Shown: piece after piece, positions 1 through 8,052 of the stretch | Position numbering within the stretch: the stretch's first letter is position 1 | Layout of the letters: the number at the start of each line of letters is the position of its first letter | NCBI RefSeq assembly: GCF_030403745.1 | Contig: NZ_JAQMWP010000005.1 | Coordinates: 248,001 to 312,000 of the forward strand | DNA: 64,000 bases | Source of the DNA: Streptomyces sp. S.PB5 | Lineage (GTDB): Bacteria; Actinomycetota; Actinomycetes; Streptomycetales; Streptomycetaceae | Direction: 5' to 3' | Program-made: the position numbers and the translations under genes | The notes under the pieces: model-generated | The model's input: the letters and a program-made list of their open reading frames with translations, nothing else | Told to the model about the DNA's origin: nothing | Database searches by the model: none

Positions 1-2
1 AG

Positions 3-422
3 GCGGGCCCGCAGCAGCGCCTGGTCGTCGGGTACGGCGCGCTCGCGCTGACGGCCTCCGGCCTGTGGGCCGCGCACTCCGTGCTCGCGCTCGCCGGGCT
101 CGGCCTGCTGGTCGGCATGTGCATCGCGCCCGCGCTGATCACCGGCTACACGCTGGTCGAGAGCCTGGTGCCGGTCGGCGCCCGCACCGAGGCCTTCACC
201 TGGCTGACCGGTGCGGTGGCGCTCGGGCAGGCGGCCGCCGTCACGGTCGCCGGACAGCTGGAGGACCGCTTCTGGAACGGTGCGGGATTCCTGGTGCCGA
301 TGGCCGGCACGCTGCTCGCCCTGGCGACCCTGCTGGCGCTCCGGCCACACCTGGTGGCGCGGCCCCGGACCCGGACCGTCGCACGTGGCGTCGGTCACCG
401 CATGCCGGTGACGGTGGACTGA
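3..422 (+). CDS. MFS transporter, C-terminal part (5' end outside window)
   Basis: This is the last 139 residues of a polytopic membrane protein; the start lies before the window. Three hydrophobic segments are visible. The first reads ALAGLGLLVGMCIAPALITG. It is followed by the loop VGARTEAFTW, a pattern typical of the last helices of drug-efflux major facilitator proteins, in which a hydrophilic loop carrying R/E precedes helices 11 and 12. The tail is short, basic and probably cytoplasmic. It ends eight bases before a sigma-R type promoter that serves the next gene, so the two are probably not one operon. The substrate cannot be inferred from this fragment. Confidence 0.75.
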   Translation, partial: AGPQQRLVVGYGALALTASGLWAAHSVLALAGLGLLVGMCIAPALITGYTLVESLVPVGARTEAFTWLTGAVALGQAAAVTVAGQLEDRFWNGAGFLVPMAGTLLALATLLALRPHLVARPRTRTVARGVGHRMPVTVD

Positions 423-427
423 TCCTC

Positions 428-454
428 GGGAATACGTCACTATGGACCCTCGTT
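428..454 (+). promoter_or_regulatory. Sigma-R type promoter for the FmdB-like gene
   Basis: GGGAAT (428-433) is followed by exactly 18 bases and then GTT (452-454). This matches the published Streptomyces sigma-R consensus GGGAAT-N18-GTT at every defined position. A start near 460 would give a leader of about 30 bases that contains the AGGAGG ribosome site. The match is seen directly; use by sigma-R is inferred. Confidence 0.7.
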
Positions 455-490
455 AGCACTCATTGAGTGAGAGTGCCAGGAGGAAGACAA

Positions 491-802
491 GTGCCGACCT
501 ACCAGTACCAGTGCACCGAGTGCGGCGAGGGCCTCGAGGCGGTGCAGAAGTTCACCGACGACGCCCTGACCGAGTGCCCCAACTGCCAGGGCCGCCTCAA
601 GAAGGTGTTCTCCGCGGTCGGCATCGTCTTCAAGGGCTCCGGCTTCTACCGCAACGACAGCCGCGGCTCCTCGTCGAGCAGCTCGCCGGCGACGTCGTCG
701 AAGTCGTCGACGCCCTCCACGTCCACCTCGACCTCGTCGTCCTCGGAGTCGAAGTCGTCGAGCACCGGCACCTCCTCCAGCAGCAGCTCCTCCGCCGCGT
801 AA
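491..802 (+). CDS. FmdB-family zinc-ribbon regulatory protein
   Basis: This 103-residue protein begins MPTYQYQCTECGEGLEAVQ. It has two CxxC knuckles (C8/C11 and C29/C32) that form the FmdB/CxxC_CxxC_SSSS zinc ribbon. The remainder, from about residue 58, is a tail made almost entirely of serine and threonine, which is characteristic of this family in actinobacteria. The GTG start at 491 is chosen because AGGAGG lies just upstream and because the family always starts MPxYxYxC; an upstream in-frame ATG at 467 lacks such support. A sigma-R type promoter precedes it, suggesting induction by thiol or disulfide stress. Its molecular role is unknown; FmdB itself was named as a putative regulator of methylamidase expression. 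Confidence 0.88.
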   Translation: MPTYQYQCTECGEGLEAVQKFTDDALTECPNCQGRLKKVFSAVGIVFKGSGFYRNDSRGSSSSSSPATSSKSSTPSTSTSTSSSSESKSSSTGTSSSSSSSAA

Positions 803-814
803 GGACTCAGCCGC

Positions 815-846
815 GGGACCCTGTCGTCGTACGACGGCGGGGTCCT
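815..846 (+). terminator. Hairpin terminator after the FmdB-like gene
   Basis: GGGACC at 815-820 pairs with GGTCC at 841-845, and an inner TCGTCGTACGACG arm pair sits between them. The hairpin lies 13 bases after the stop codon and is followed by a T-containing stretch (GGTGTTTGT), so it is a likely intrinsic terminator. Confidence 0.6.
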
Positions 847-901
847 CGGTGTTTGTGGAGCTCCTCTCTGACCGGCTCCGGGGCCAGCTAGTGTGCGTGG
901 C

Positions 902-1735
902 ATGGCGAACGCAGAGATCGGTGTAATCGGCGGCTCGGGCTTCTACTCGTTCCTCGACGACGTGACCGAGATCCAGGTGGACACCCCGTACGGACCGCCC
1001 AGCGACTCCCTCTTCCTCGGCGAGATAGCGGGCCGGCGAGTCGCCTTCCTGCCCCGGCACGGGCGCGGCCACCATCTGCCGCCGCACCGGATCAACTACC
1101 GCGCCAATCTGTGGGCGCTGCGGTCGGTGGGGGCGCGCCAGGTTCTCGGGCCGTGTGCGGTGGGCGGTCTGCGCCCGGAGTACGGGCCAGGCACGCTGCT
1201 CGTGCCGGATCAGCTGGTCGACCGTACGAAGTCCCGCGCGGGGACGTACTTCGACGGGCTGCCGCTGCCCGGCGGCGACGTGCCCAACGTGGTGCACGTG
1301 TCGCTGGCCGACCCGTACTGCCCGGTGGGGCGGGCGGCCGCGCTGAAGGCGGCACGCGGCCGGGACTGGGAGGCTGTGGACGGCGGGACCCTGGTCGTGA
1401 TCGAGGGACCGCGCTTCTCGACGCGGGCAGAATCGTTGTGGCACCGGGCGCAGGGCTGGTCCGTGGTGGGCATGACCGGTCATCCCGAGGCGTCGCTCGC
1501 CCGTGAACTCGAGCTCTGCTACACGTCGTTGACGCTGGTCACGGATCTCGACGCGGGTGCGGAGACCGGTGAGGGCGTCTCGCACGACGAGGTGCTGCGG
1601 GTGTTCGCCGCGAATGTGGACCGGTTGCGGGGGGTGCTGTTCGACGCGGTGGCCGCGCTGCCGGCGAACGAGGAGCGGGACTGCCTGTGCACAACGGCGT
1701 TGGGCGGCATGGACCCGGGCTTCGAACTGCCCTGA
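902..1735 (+). CDS. mtnP: S-methyl-5'-thioadenosine phosphorylase (MTAP/PNP family)
   Basis: This 277-residue enzyme is predicted to split methylthioadenosine, a polyamine and SAM by-product, into adenine and 5-methylthioribose-1-phosphate in the cytoplasm. Family signatures are the N-terminal IGVIGGSGFY phosphate loop, FLPRHGRGHHLPPHRINYRAN, IEGPRFSTRAES, GMTGHPEASLARELELCY and VTDLDAG. The aspartate in the last motif is typical of enzymes preferring 6-aminopurines. The ATG at 902 is preferred over a GTG at 893 because the conserved N-terminus starts there. No strong ribosome site is visible, so the message may be leaderless or weakly translated. A nearby purine nucleoside phosphorylase activity cannot be excluded. 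Confidence 0.88.
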   Translation: MANAEIGVIGGSGFYSFLDDVTEIQVDTPYGPPSDSLFLGEIAGRRVAFLPRHGRGHHLPPHRINYRANLWALRSVGARQVLGPCAVGGLRPEYGPGTLLVPDQLVDRTKSRAGTYFDGLPLPGGDVPNVVHVSLADPYCPVGRAAALKAARGRDWEAVDGGTLVVIEGPRFSTRAESLWHRAQGWSVVGMTGHPEASLARELELCYTSLTLVTDLDAGAETGEGVSHDEVLRVFAANVDRLRGVLFDAVAALPANEERDCLCTTALGGMDPGFELP

Positions 1736-1754
1736 CGTTGTGGAGAAAAGGGCT

Positions 1755-1782
1755 CCCGAACGGGCGGAACTCCCCGTTCGGG
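1755..1782 (+). terminator. Perfect 10-bp inverted repeat, probable terminator
   Basis: CCCGAACGGG (1755-1764) and CCCGTTCGGG (1773-1782) form a perfect stem with an 8-base loop, 20 bases after the phosphorylase stop. No long T-run follows, which is usual for Streptomyces terminators. Confidence 0.6.
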
Positions 1783-1790
1783 TGAGGAAG

Positions 1791-1799
1791 TTGTCCACA
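1791..1799 (+). promoter_or_regulatory. DnaA-box-like nonamer
   Basis: TTGTCCACA at 1791-1799 is identical to the preferred Streptomyces DnaA box. A weaker inverted copy, TTGTGGAGA, sits at 1738-1746, so the pair flanks the hairpin. A chance occurrence is possible. Confidence 0.35.
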
Positions 1800-1892
1800 A
1801 TCGGTCGGTGATCCACCTGTCCCGGCGGGCGGCGGCGCGAGGCCTCATCGTGGCCTTGCAAGCCGATCTCTCGTGACAGGTGGTGGTTCTCC

Positions 1893-2447
1893 ATGTCCTT
1901 CGCTCCGTCTCCTCCTTCACCCTCGCCCTTCTCTCCTGCTGCTCCGCACCCGCCGGGCGCCGACGCCCCCGCCACGTGCGAAGTACCGCACTTCGCTCCC
2001 GTGCGGGTACGTGGCGGGCGGTATCAACTGGCCCGGCTCGTACGGCATCGCAGGCGGGCCGTGGCTGCGGGCCTCGCCGTCACCGCGGCCGCGCTGGTGG
2101 CCGTCGCTCCGGGGGACGCCGACGGGGCGCGCGGGCATCCCGCAGCCGCCCCGGTACGGGAGCAGCGCGCCGTCGAGATGGTGACGGCGCCGGTGCGGAT
2201 CGCCGACGGCGCCACGGTTCTGCTGCTGCGGCCCGGCGACCGGGTCGATGTGATCGCGGCCGAGACGACGGCGACGGGTGGTGACGCCCGTGTGGTCGCA
2301 CGCGGGGCGCGGGTGAAGAAGGTGCCGGAGCCCTTGGAGGGCGCCACGGAGATGGGCGCCCTGGTGGTGCTCTCGGTGCCGCGTTCCATCGCGGCGCGTC
2401 TCGCAGGCGCGAGCGCTACGGCGAGGCTGGCGGTGACGCTGTGTTGA
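1893..2447 (+). CDS. SAF-domain (CpaB/RcpC-like) membrane-anchored protein
   Basis: The 184-residue protein has a proline-rich N-terminus (1-30), a basic stretch, one membrane segment (about 56-73, AVAAGLAVTAAALVAVAP) and an extracytoplasmic part. The outer part contains VLLLRPGDRVDVIAA, the sequence typical of the SAF/RcpC domain of Flp-pilus CpaB proteins, which assist pilin-secretin assembly or bind cell-wall sugars. No other pilus genes lie nearby, so a role in a Tad-type pilus is only suggested by the fold. It is encoded alone between two hairpin-rich gaps and sits just before mscL, which follows 138 bases later in the same direction. Confidence 0.72.
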   Translation: MSFAPSPPSPSPFSPAAPHPPGADAPATCEVPHFAPVRVRGGRYQLARLVRHRRRAVAAGLAVTAAALVAVAPGDADGARGHPAAAPVREQRAVEMVTAPVRIADGATVLLLRPGDRVDVIAAETTATGGDARVVARGARVKKVPEPLEGATEMGALVVLSVPRSIAARLAGASATARLAVTLC

Positions 2448-2585
2448 GCCGTGCGGTGCGCCTGTTGCGCGAATTTCTGTCAAGTCCCTCTTTCGAGCTA
2501 CCCAATTGGACAGGGTCGCCTCGCGTTGACGTAGGTTGCGGAGCTGTTTGTTCCACAACCTGTGCATGCGAGAAGAGGCCTCCGA

Positions 2586-3059
2586 GTGAGCGAGAAGAAG
2601 CCGAGTGTCCTGGAGGGCTTCAAGACCTTCCTGACGCGCGGGAACGTCGTCGATCTGGCGGTAGCGGTTGTCATCGGCGCCGCCTTCACCAACGTCGTGA
2701 ACTCGGTGGTGAAGGGAATGATCAATCCGCTGGTCGGGGCGATCGGCACCAAGAATCTCGACAGCTACAGCTTTTGCCTGAAGGACCCGTGCGAGGTCGC
2801 GGCGGACGGCACGGTGCGGAGTGGCGTCCCGATCATGTGGGGTTCGGTCATCGGCGCGACCCTCAGCTTCGTGATCACCGCGGCGGTCGTGTACTTCCTG
2901 ATGGTGCTGCCGATGTCGAAGTACCTGGCACGCCAGGAGGCCCGCAGGAAGGCCAAGGAGGGGACGCACGAGGTCATCGAGGTGACCGAGCTGGAGGTCC
3001 TCAAGGAGATCCGCGACGCGCTGGTCGCACAGCGGGGGTCCGGGCACGACGAGCGGTAG
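2586..3059 (+). CDS. mscL: Large-conductance mechanosensitive channel MscL
   Basis: The 157-residue protein opens as a membrane pore under hypo-osmotic tension. The N-terminal amphipathic helix and first membrane helix (VLEGFKTFLTRGNVVDLAVAVVIGAAF) match the family's most conserved stretch. A periplasmic loop holds CLKDPCE, and the second membrane helix is near residues 90-112 (VIGATLSFVITAAVVYFLMV). A charged C-terminal helix (LEVLKEIRDALVAQ) would form the cytoplasmic bundle. The GTG at 2586 is chosen because it gives the canonical short N-terminus; an in-frame upstream start at 2562 would add eight residues. The loop cysteine pair is a feature of actinobacterial MscL and may form a disulfide. 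Confidence 0.93.
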   Translation: MSEKKPSVLEGFKTFLTRGNVVDLAVAVVIGAAFTNVVNSVVKGMINPLVGAIGTKNLDSYSFCLKDPCEVAADGTVRSGVPIMWGSVIGATLSFVITAAVVYFLMVLPMSKYLARQEARRKAKEGTHEVIEVTELEVLKEIRDALVAQRGSGHDER

Positions 3060-3102
3060 CAGCTACGGCCCGCCGAGTCCGACGGGTGGTGGTCCGGCTC
3101 GG

Positions 3103-3279
3103 TCAGAGGTGGTGGGGCGGCTTCTCGTCGAGGAAGCGCTTCAGATCGGCCGCGTTGTCGGAGCCGGGCCGCTCGCCCCAGCCGCGGTCCGTGTCGTCCG
3201 AGGACTGCTGGTCCAGCGGGTCGTCGAAGATCAGCGACGGCTTGGGGGCATGCGGCTCGGAGTCGGGGGCGGTGCTCAT
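3103..3279 (-). CDS. Small conserved-looking acidic protein, 58 residues
   Basis: Reading the minus strand from the ATG at 3279 gives a 58-residue protein beginning MSTAPDSEPHAPKPSLIFDD and ending DEKPPHHL. It has no membrane or signal segment, is acidic and proline-rich, and looks disordered. Codon third positions are G/C-rich in this frame, which supports real coding. It is convergent with mscL, whose stop is 43 bases away, and its start lies 173 bases beyond the pflA stop on the same strand. I do not recognise the family; short Streptomyces proteins of this kind are usually annotated as hypothetical. The function is unknown. Confidence 0.55.
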   Translation of the reverse strand: MSTAPDSEPHAPKPSLIFDDPLDQQSSDDTDRGWGERPGSDNAADLKRFLDEKPPHHL

Positions 3280-3424
3280 GCGTCCAGGGTACGGCCCTTC
3301 GGGCGCCGGACGTCCGGGACGGCAGCTCGGCGGTGGACGGCCGGGGCCCGGCCGGGGCGGCCTTGGGGGCGGTCGGCGCCCGGGGCCTGCCGGGGAGGGC
3401 GGGCGTACCGATCTCCGTGACGGC

Positions 3425-4252
3425 TCACACCGCGTACAGCCCGTGGGTCTCGAAGATGCCCCTGGCCAGGGAGACCTGCTCCGGAGTGGGGCCGGGGGTG
3501 TCGTGCAGGGCGAAGGGCCGGCCGAGCGCCTGCCACTTGGCCTCGCCGAGCTTGTGGAAGGGCAGGACGTCGACGCGGCTGACGTTGCCGAGCGAGGCGG
3601 CGAAGACTGCGACGCCGTCGATGTTCTCGGGGTCGTCGGTGAGGCCAGGCACCAGGACGAAGCGGACGTGGACCTGCTTGCCCAGGTCGGCCAGACGGCG
3701 GGCGAAGCCGAGGGTCGGTTCGAGCGGGCGGCCGGTGACCCTGCGGTAGGTGGCGCGGTCCCAGGACTTGATGTCGAGCAGGACCAGGTCGGTGTCGCGC
3801 AGCAAGGCGTCGGTGGCGCGGTCGCCGAGGAAGCCGGATGTGTCCAGGGCGGTGTGCAGGCCGAGTTCGTGCTTGAAGCGGTGCAGCAGCTCGCCCGTGA
3901 AGACGGGCTGGAGCAGCGGTTCTCCCCCGCTGACGGTCGCCCCGCCGCCCGAGGCCGCGATGAACCGCGTGTACTTGCCGGCTTCGGCGACGAGCTCGTC
4001 GGCCATGGTCCGCTTGCCGTCGCGCATCCGCCAGGTGTCGGGGTTGTGGCAGTACAGGCAGGTCAGCGGGCAGCCGGACAGGAACGTGACGAAGCGGGTG
4101 CCGGGGCCGTCGACGCCGGTCGACAGGTCCCACGAGTGGACCGAGCCGACCACCGGGCGCCGGGTCACCGCGGCGGCGGGAGTGGCCGCCCCGGCGGAGG
4201 CGCCGCCGCCCGTCGCCGGCGTGGTCGGCGCGGGCGGAAGAAGCGTGGTCAT
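3425..4252 (-). CDS. pflA: Pyruvate formate-lyase activating enzyme (radical SAM)
   Basis: The 275-residue radical-SAM protein installs the glycyl radical on pyruvate formate-lyase. The iron-sulfur motif CPLTCLYC supplies cysteines at 61, 65 and 68. The following HNPDTW, the GGGATVSGGEPLLQ S-adenosylmethionine-binding stretch, and HVRFVLVPGLTDD are all characteristic of PflA. The first 30 residues are an Ala/Pro/Thr-rich extension absent from the E. coli enzyme (about 246 residues). An AAGGGAG ribosome site precedes the ATG. It starts 12 bases after the pflB stop on the same strand, so the two form an operon. Both metabolite and radical chemistry require anaerobiosis or hypoxia, which is notable in an aerobe. 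Confidence 0.93.
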   Translation of the reverse strand: MTTLLPPAPTTPATGGGASAGAATPAAAVTRRPVVGSVHSWDLSTGVDGPGTRFVTFLSGCPLTCLYCHNPDTWRMRDGKRTMADELVAEAGKYTRFIAASGGGATVSGGEPLLQPVFTGELLHRFKHELGLHTALDTSGFLGDRATDALLRDTDLVLLDIKSWDRATYRRVTGRPLEPTLGFARRLADLGKQVHVRFVLVPGLTDDPENIDGVAVFAASLGNVSRVDVLPFHKLGEAKWQALGRPFALHDTPGPTPEQVSLARGIFETHGLYAV

Positions 4253-4264
4253 CGCGCTGCTCCC

Positions 4265-6565
4265 TTACAGCGATCCGTGGAAGGTGCGGTTGATGACGTC
4301 GAGCTGCTGCTCGCGCGTGAGGCGGATGAAGTTGACCGCGTATCCCGAGACCCGGATGGTCAGTTGCGGGTACTTCTCGGGGTGGTCCATCGCGTCCTCG
4401 AGGGTCGCCTTGTCGAGCACGTTGACGTTCATGTGGAAGCCGTCGCTCGCCATGTAGCCGTCCAGGACGCCGGCAAGGTTGGCGACGCGCTCCCCGGGGG
4501 TGCGCCCGAGGGCGTCCGGGGTGATGGTGTTGGTCAGCGAGATGCCGTCCTCGGCGTCGTCGTACGGCAGCTTGGCGACCGAGAGCGCCGAGGCGACGTA
4601 CCCGTGTTCGTCGCGGCCGTTCATGGGGTTGGCGCCGGGCGCGAAGGGGGCGCCCGCGCGGCGGCCGTCAGGCGTGTTGCCGGTCTTCTTGCCGTAGACG
4701 ACGTTCGAGGTGATCGTCAGGACCGACTGGGTGTGCACGGCGTCGCGGTACGTCGGGTGCCGGCGCACCTTCGTCATGAACTCGTGGACGATCCGGCGGG
4801 CGATCCCGTCGGCCCGGTCGTCGTTGTTGCCGTACGCCGGGTAGTCGCCCTCGACGACGTAGTCCACGGCGAGGCCCGTTTCGTCGCGGACGACCTTCAC
4901 GCGTGCGTGCTTGATCGCGGACAGGGAGTCGGCCGCCACCGACAGTCCGGCGATGCCGCACGCCATGGTGCGCAGGATCTGCCGGTCGTGCAGGGCCATT
5001 TCGAGGCGCTCGTAGGCGTACTTGTCGTGCATGTAGTGGATGACGTTGAGCGCGTGGACGTAGGTCTTCGCAAGCCAGTCGAGCATGGTGTCGTAGCGGG
5101 CGAGGACGGTGTCGTAGTCGAGGTACTCGTCGGTGACGGGCTCGAAGCCCTCGACGATCGTCTTGCCGGTGACCTCGTCGCGGCCGCCGTTGATGGCGTA
5201 CAGCAGGGCCTTGGCGACGTTCACGCGGGCGCCGAAGAACTGCATCTGCTTGCCCATGGCCATCGCGGAGACGCAGCAGGCGATGGCGGTGTCGTCGCCG
5301 TACTTGGGGCGCATGAGCTCGTCGGACTCGAACTGCAGGGCGCTGGTGTCGATGGCGACCTGGGCGGCGTACGACTTGAAGGCCTCGGGCAGGCGCGGGG
5401 ACCAGAAGACGGTGAGGTTGGGTTCGGGGGCGGGGCCGAGGTTGTAGAGGGTGTTGAGGGCGCGGAAGGTGGTGCGGGTGACCAGGGGGCGCCCGTCCTC
5501 GCCGAGGCCCGCCATGGACCAGGTGACCCACGTGGGATCGCCGGAGAAGCCCTCGTTGTACTCGGGGGTGCGCAGGAAGCGCACGATGCGGAGCTTGATG
5601 ACGAAGTCGTCGATGAGCTCCTGAGCCTGGGACTCGGTGAGAAGGCCGCGTTCGATGTCCCGCTGGAGGTAGATGTCGAGGAAGGCGTCGATGCGGCCGA
5701 TCGACATGGCGGCGCCGTTCTGTTCCTTCACGGCTGCGAGGTAGGCGAAGTAGAGCCACTGGACGGCCTCGCGGCCGGTGCGGGCGGGGCCGGAGATGTC
5801 GTGGCCGTAGGAAAGGGCCATGGCCTTGAGTTCTTCGAGGGCGCGGATCTGCTCGGCGACTTCCTCGCGTTCCTGGATCACCTGCGCACTCGGCCACTCG
5901 ACTTCGAGTGCGGCTTTGTCCGCGCGCTTCGCGACGATGAGCCGGTCGACGCCGTAGAGGGCGACGCGGCGGTAGTCGCCGATGATGCGGCCGCGGCCGT
6001 AGGCGTCGGGCAGGCCGGTGATGATGCCGGAGGAACGGCAGGCGCGGATCTCCGGCGTGTAGGCGTCGAAGACACCGTCGTTGTGGGTCTTGTGGAGCTT
6101 GGTGTAGATCTCCCGGACAGCCGGATCGGCCTCGTACCCGTAGGCGTTGAGGGCGCTCTCGACCATGCGCCAGCCGCCGTTGGGCATGATGGCGCGCTTG
6201 AGCGGGGCGTCGGTCTGCAGGCCGACGATCAGGTCGAGGTCGGGGTCGATCCAGCCGGGCGCGAAGGCGTCGATGCGGGACGGGGTGCTGACGTCGACGT
6301 CGTGGATACCGCGCGCGATCTCGTCGGGGAACATCGCGAGGAGCTTGTCCCAGACCTTGGTGGTGCGTTCGGTGGGTCCGGTGAGGAAGGAGGCGTCGCC
6401 CTCGTAGGGGGCGTAGTTGCTCTGGACGAAGTCGCGGACGGCGATCGCGTCGCGCCACAGTCCGCCGCGGAAGCCGGTCCAGGCCCCCTCCCCCGGTGGC
6501 GGCGTCTGCTGGGCCGTCTCCTCGGTGGGAGTGACGGTGGTGGTTTCCGCAGGGACGGCAGTCAT
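4265..6565 (-). CDS. pflB: Pyruvate formate-lyase (formate C-acetyltransferase)
   Basis: The 766-residue glycyl-radical enzyme converts pyruvate and CoA to acetyl-CoA and formate. The paired active-site cysteines are at about 430-431 ([20 protein letters not shown]). The C-terminal glycyl-radical loop reads [19 protein letters not shown], with the radical glycine near 741, closely matching E. coli PflB. The ATG at 6565 is preferred over one at 6610 because GGAAGG lies just upstream and the extra 15 residues are not family-like. It is followed by pflA 12 bases later. Upstream lie a DevR-type palindrome and a perfect Rex operator, so expression probably depends on hypoxia and high NADH. Key residues are intact, so the enzyme should be functional. 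Confidence 0.95.
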   Translation of the reverse strand: MTAVPAETTTVTPTEETAQQTPPPGEGAWTGFRGGLWRDAIAVRDFVQSNYAPYEGDASFLTGPTERTTKVWDKLLAMFPDEIARGIHDVDVSTPSRIDAFAPGWIDPDLDLIVGLQTDAPLKRAIMPNGGWRMVESALNAYGYEADPAVREIYTKLHKTHNDGVFDAYTPEIRACRSSGIITGLPDAYGRGRIIGDYRRVALYGVDRLIVAKRADKAALEVEWPSAQVIQEREEVAEQIRALEELKAMALSYGHDISGPARTGREAVQWLYFAYLAAVKEQNGAAMSIGRIDAFLDIYLQRDIERGLLTESQAQELIDDFVIKLRIVRFLRTPEYNEGFSGDPTWVTWSMAGLGEDGRPLVTRTTFRALNTLYNLGPAPEPNLTVFWSPRLPEAFKSYAAQVAIDTSALQFESDELMRPKYGDDTAIACCVSAMAMGKQMQFFGARVNVAKALLYAINGGRDEVTGKTIVEGFEPVTDEYLDYDTVLARYDTMLDWLAKTYVHALNVIHYMHDKYAYERLEMALHDRQILRTMACGIAGLSVAADSLSAIKHARVKVVRDETGLAVDYVVEGDYPAYGNNDDRADGIARRIVHEFMTKVRRHPTYRDAVHTQSVLTITSNVVYGKKTGNTPDGRRAGAPFAPGANPMNGRDEHGYVASALSVAKLPYDDAEDGISLTNTITPDALGRTPGERVANLAGVLDGYMASDGFHMNVNVLDKATLEDAMDHPEKYPQLTIRVSGYAVNFIRLTREQQLDVINRTFHGSL

Positions 6566-6652
6566 GACCCGCACCTTCCGCATCGCTTCGTCGGTATGGG
6601 TCCATTCCACGCCCGCGAGGGCGGGACGGTGGGCCGCGTTGGTCCCGAGTTG

Positions 6653-6668
6653 CGGGACCTAGGTCCCG
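6653..6668. promoter_or_regulatory. DevR/DosR (OsdR)-type hypoxia box
   Basis: CGGGACCTAGGTCCCG is a perfect 16-bp palindrome 88 bases upstream of the pflB start. Its GGGAC and GTCCC half-sites match the dormancy-regulator consensus of mycobacteria (TTSGGGACTWWAGTCCCSAA), and DevR homologues (OsdR/DevR) exist in Streptomyces. A degenerate second site, GGGAC followed by GGCC, begins at 6623. The palindrome is seen; the binding protein is inferred. Confidence 0.6.
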
Positions 6669-6740
6669 AGGGCAGGCGAGCCCGGGGGCCGTCACGTCGG
6701 GTGAGCTGGCGTTTCCTTCGGGTCTTTGACCCCTCGTTCG

Positions 6741-6760
6741 CTTGTGAATCCGTTCACAAG
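6741..6760. promoter_or_regulatory. Rex operator
   Basis: CTTGTGAATCCGTTCACAAG is a perfect 8-4-8 inverted repeat. It contains the Rex operator consensus TTGTGAA-N4-TTCACAA with no mismatch. Rex is the NADH/NAD+ sensing repressor first described in Streptomyces coelicolor. The site is 34 bases before the ltrA-like start and about 180 bases before pflB, so it could control either gene. Confidence 0.8.
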
Positions 6761-6793
6761 AATTTCCGGCGGGTATCTGCTGTGCTTGGACTC

Positions 6794-8023
6794 ATGACGT
6801 CCAGTTCTGCTCCGACTCCGACACCTTCGGGCGCTCCCCTGTACGAGGGGCCACTGCGCAAACTCACCGCCCGGGGCCGTGGCGAGGCCCACCGGGTCGC
6901 CTCGCCACTGGAACTCTTCTTCGACCTGTGCTTCGTCGTGGCCATCGCCCAGGCGGGCGTCCAGCTCGTGCACGCCGTCGCCGAGTCGCATGCGGGCGAA
7001 GGCATCCTCGACTACGCGATGGTCTTCTTCGCCATCTGGTGGGCCTGGATGAACTTCACCTGGTTCGCCTCGGCCTACGACAACGACGACGTCCTCTACC
7101 GGGTCGTCACCCTGGTGCAGATCGCCGGTGTGCTGGTGCTCGCGGCCGGGGTCTCCCGGGCGTTCGAGGACCACGACTTCCTGTTCGTCTGGCTGGGCTA
7201 TGTGATCATGCGGCTCGCCATGGTGACGCAGTGGCTGCGCGTGGCGCGTTCGAGCGAGGGAGCGGAGAGAACGACGGCACTCCGGTACGCCGGTGGCGTG
7301 CTGCTCTGCCAGGTCGGCTGGCTGGGGCTGTTCCTGCCCGAGGGTGCGCGGCCCTGGGTGTTCCTGGTGATGGCGATCCTCGAGATGTGCGTGCCCCGGT
7401 ACGCGGAGAAGGACTTCGCCACCTCCTGGCATCCGCACCACATCTCCGAGCGCTACGGCCTGTTCACGATCATCGTCCTGGGCGAGACGATCGCCGCGGC
7501 CACGGTCGCCGTGAAGACCGGTGCCGACGAGAACGACGCGCTCGGCGATCTGCTGCCGATCGCCGCGGGCGGGCTGCTGATCATCTTCTCCGCGTGGTGG
7601 ATCTACTTCGTGGTACCGATCCACGGCCATCTGCGCTCCAACAAGCAGGCGTTCCTGTGGGGTTACGGCCACTATCTGATCTTCGCCTCGGCCGCCGCGA
7701 TCGGCGCCGGCCTGGAGGTGGCGGTCGAGCAGGCGATCGGCAAGGCGCACATCTCCACACTGGCCGCGTCGGCAGCGGTGACCCTGCCGACGGCGCTCTA
7801 CCTGCTCTCCGTCTGGGCACTGCACTCGCGGCACTTCAAGGTGGGCACCGCCCAGCAGCTGGTGCTGCCGGTCACGGCACTGCTCGTGATCGTCTGCACG
7901 TTCCTGGGCGACTGGGCCGTGCTCGCGGCGGGCATCGTCTCGGCGCTCGCGGTGGCGACCGGGGTGACGCTGACGGCGCGCATGGTGGCGCGGGAGAGCA
8001 AAGAGGCCGCTCCGGTCGTGTGA
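6794..8023 (+). CDS. Low-temperature-requirement A (LtrA) family membrane protein
   Basis: The 409-residue integral membrane protein has about 10-12 hydrophobic segments. The N-terminal cytoplasmic part ends in RVASPLELFFDLCFVVAIAQ, the hallmark LtrA motif. Later come WWAWMNFTWFASAYDNDD and HHISERYGLFTIIVLGETI, both strongly conserved in the family. LtrA was found in Listeria as needed for growth in the cold; its biochemical function is not established. The frame stays open upstream to about 2441, but only the region after the ATG at 6794 shows protein-like composition. There is no obvious ribosome site, so the message may be leaderless. The Rex operator 34 bases upstream could repress this gene as well as pflB. 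Confidence 0.9.
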   Translation: MTSSSAPTPTPSGAPLYEGPLRKLTARGRGEAHRVASPLELFFDLCFVVAIAQAGVQLVHAVAESHAGEGILDYAMVFFAIWWAWMNFTWFASAYDNDDVLYRVVTLVQIAGVLVLAAGVSRAFEDHDFLFVWLGYVIMRLAMVTQWLRVARSSEGAERTTALRYAGGVLLCQVGWLGLFLPEGARPWVFLVMAILEMCVPRYAEKDFATSWHPHHISERYGLFTIIVLGETIAAATVAVKTGADENDALGDLLPIAAGGLLIIFSAWWIYFVVPIHGHLRSNKQAFLWGYGHYLIFASAAAIGAGLEVAVEQAIGKAHISTLAASAAVTLPTALYLLSVWALHSRHFKVGTAQQLVLPVTALLVIVCTFLGDWAVLAAGIVSALAVATGVTLTARMVARESKEAAPVV

Positions 8024-8052
8024 CAGGCCGGTGCCTGGACGACACTGGTGCC

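Noticed and set aside
440..1975. Long minus-strand frames over the FmdB and phosphorylase genes
   Set aside because: Arg/Gly/Val-rich shadows of two genes with strong motifs and ribosome sites.
2441..6793. Very long plus-strand open frame reading through to the LtrA-like gene
   Set aside because: It runs antisense over mscL surroundings, pflA and pflB; composition is Gly/Asp/Val-rich shadow sequence. Only the part from 6794 is protein-like.
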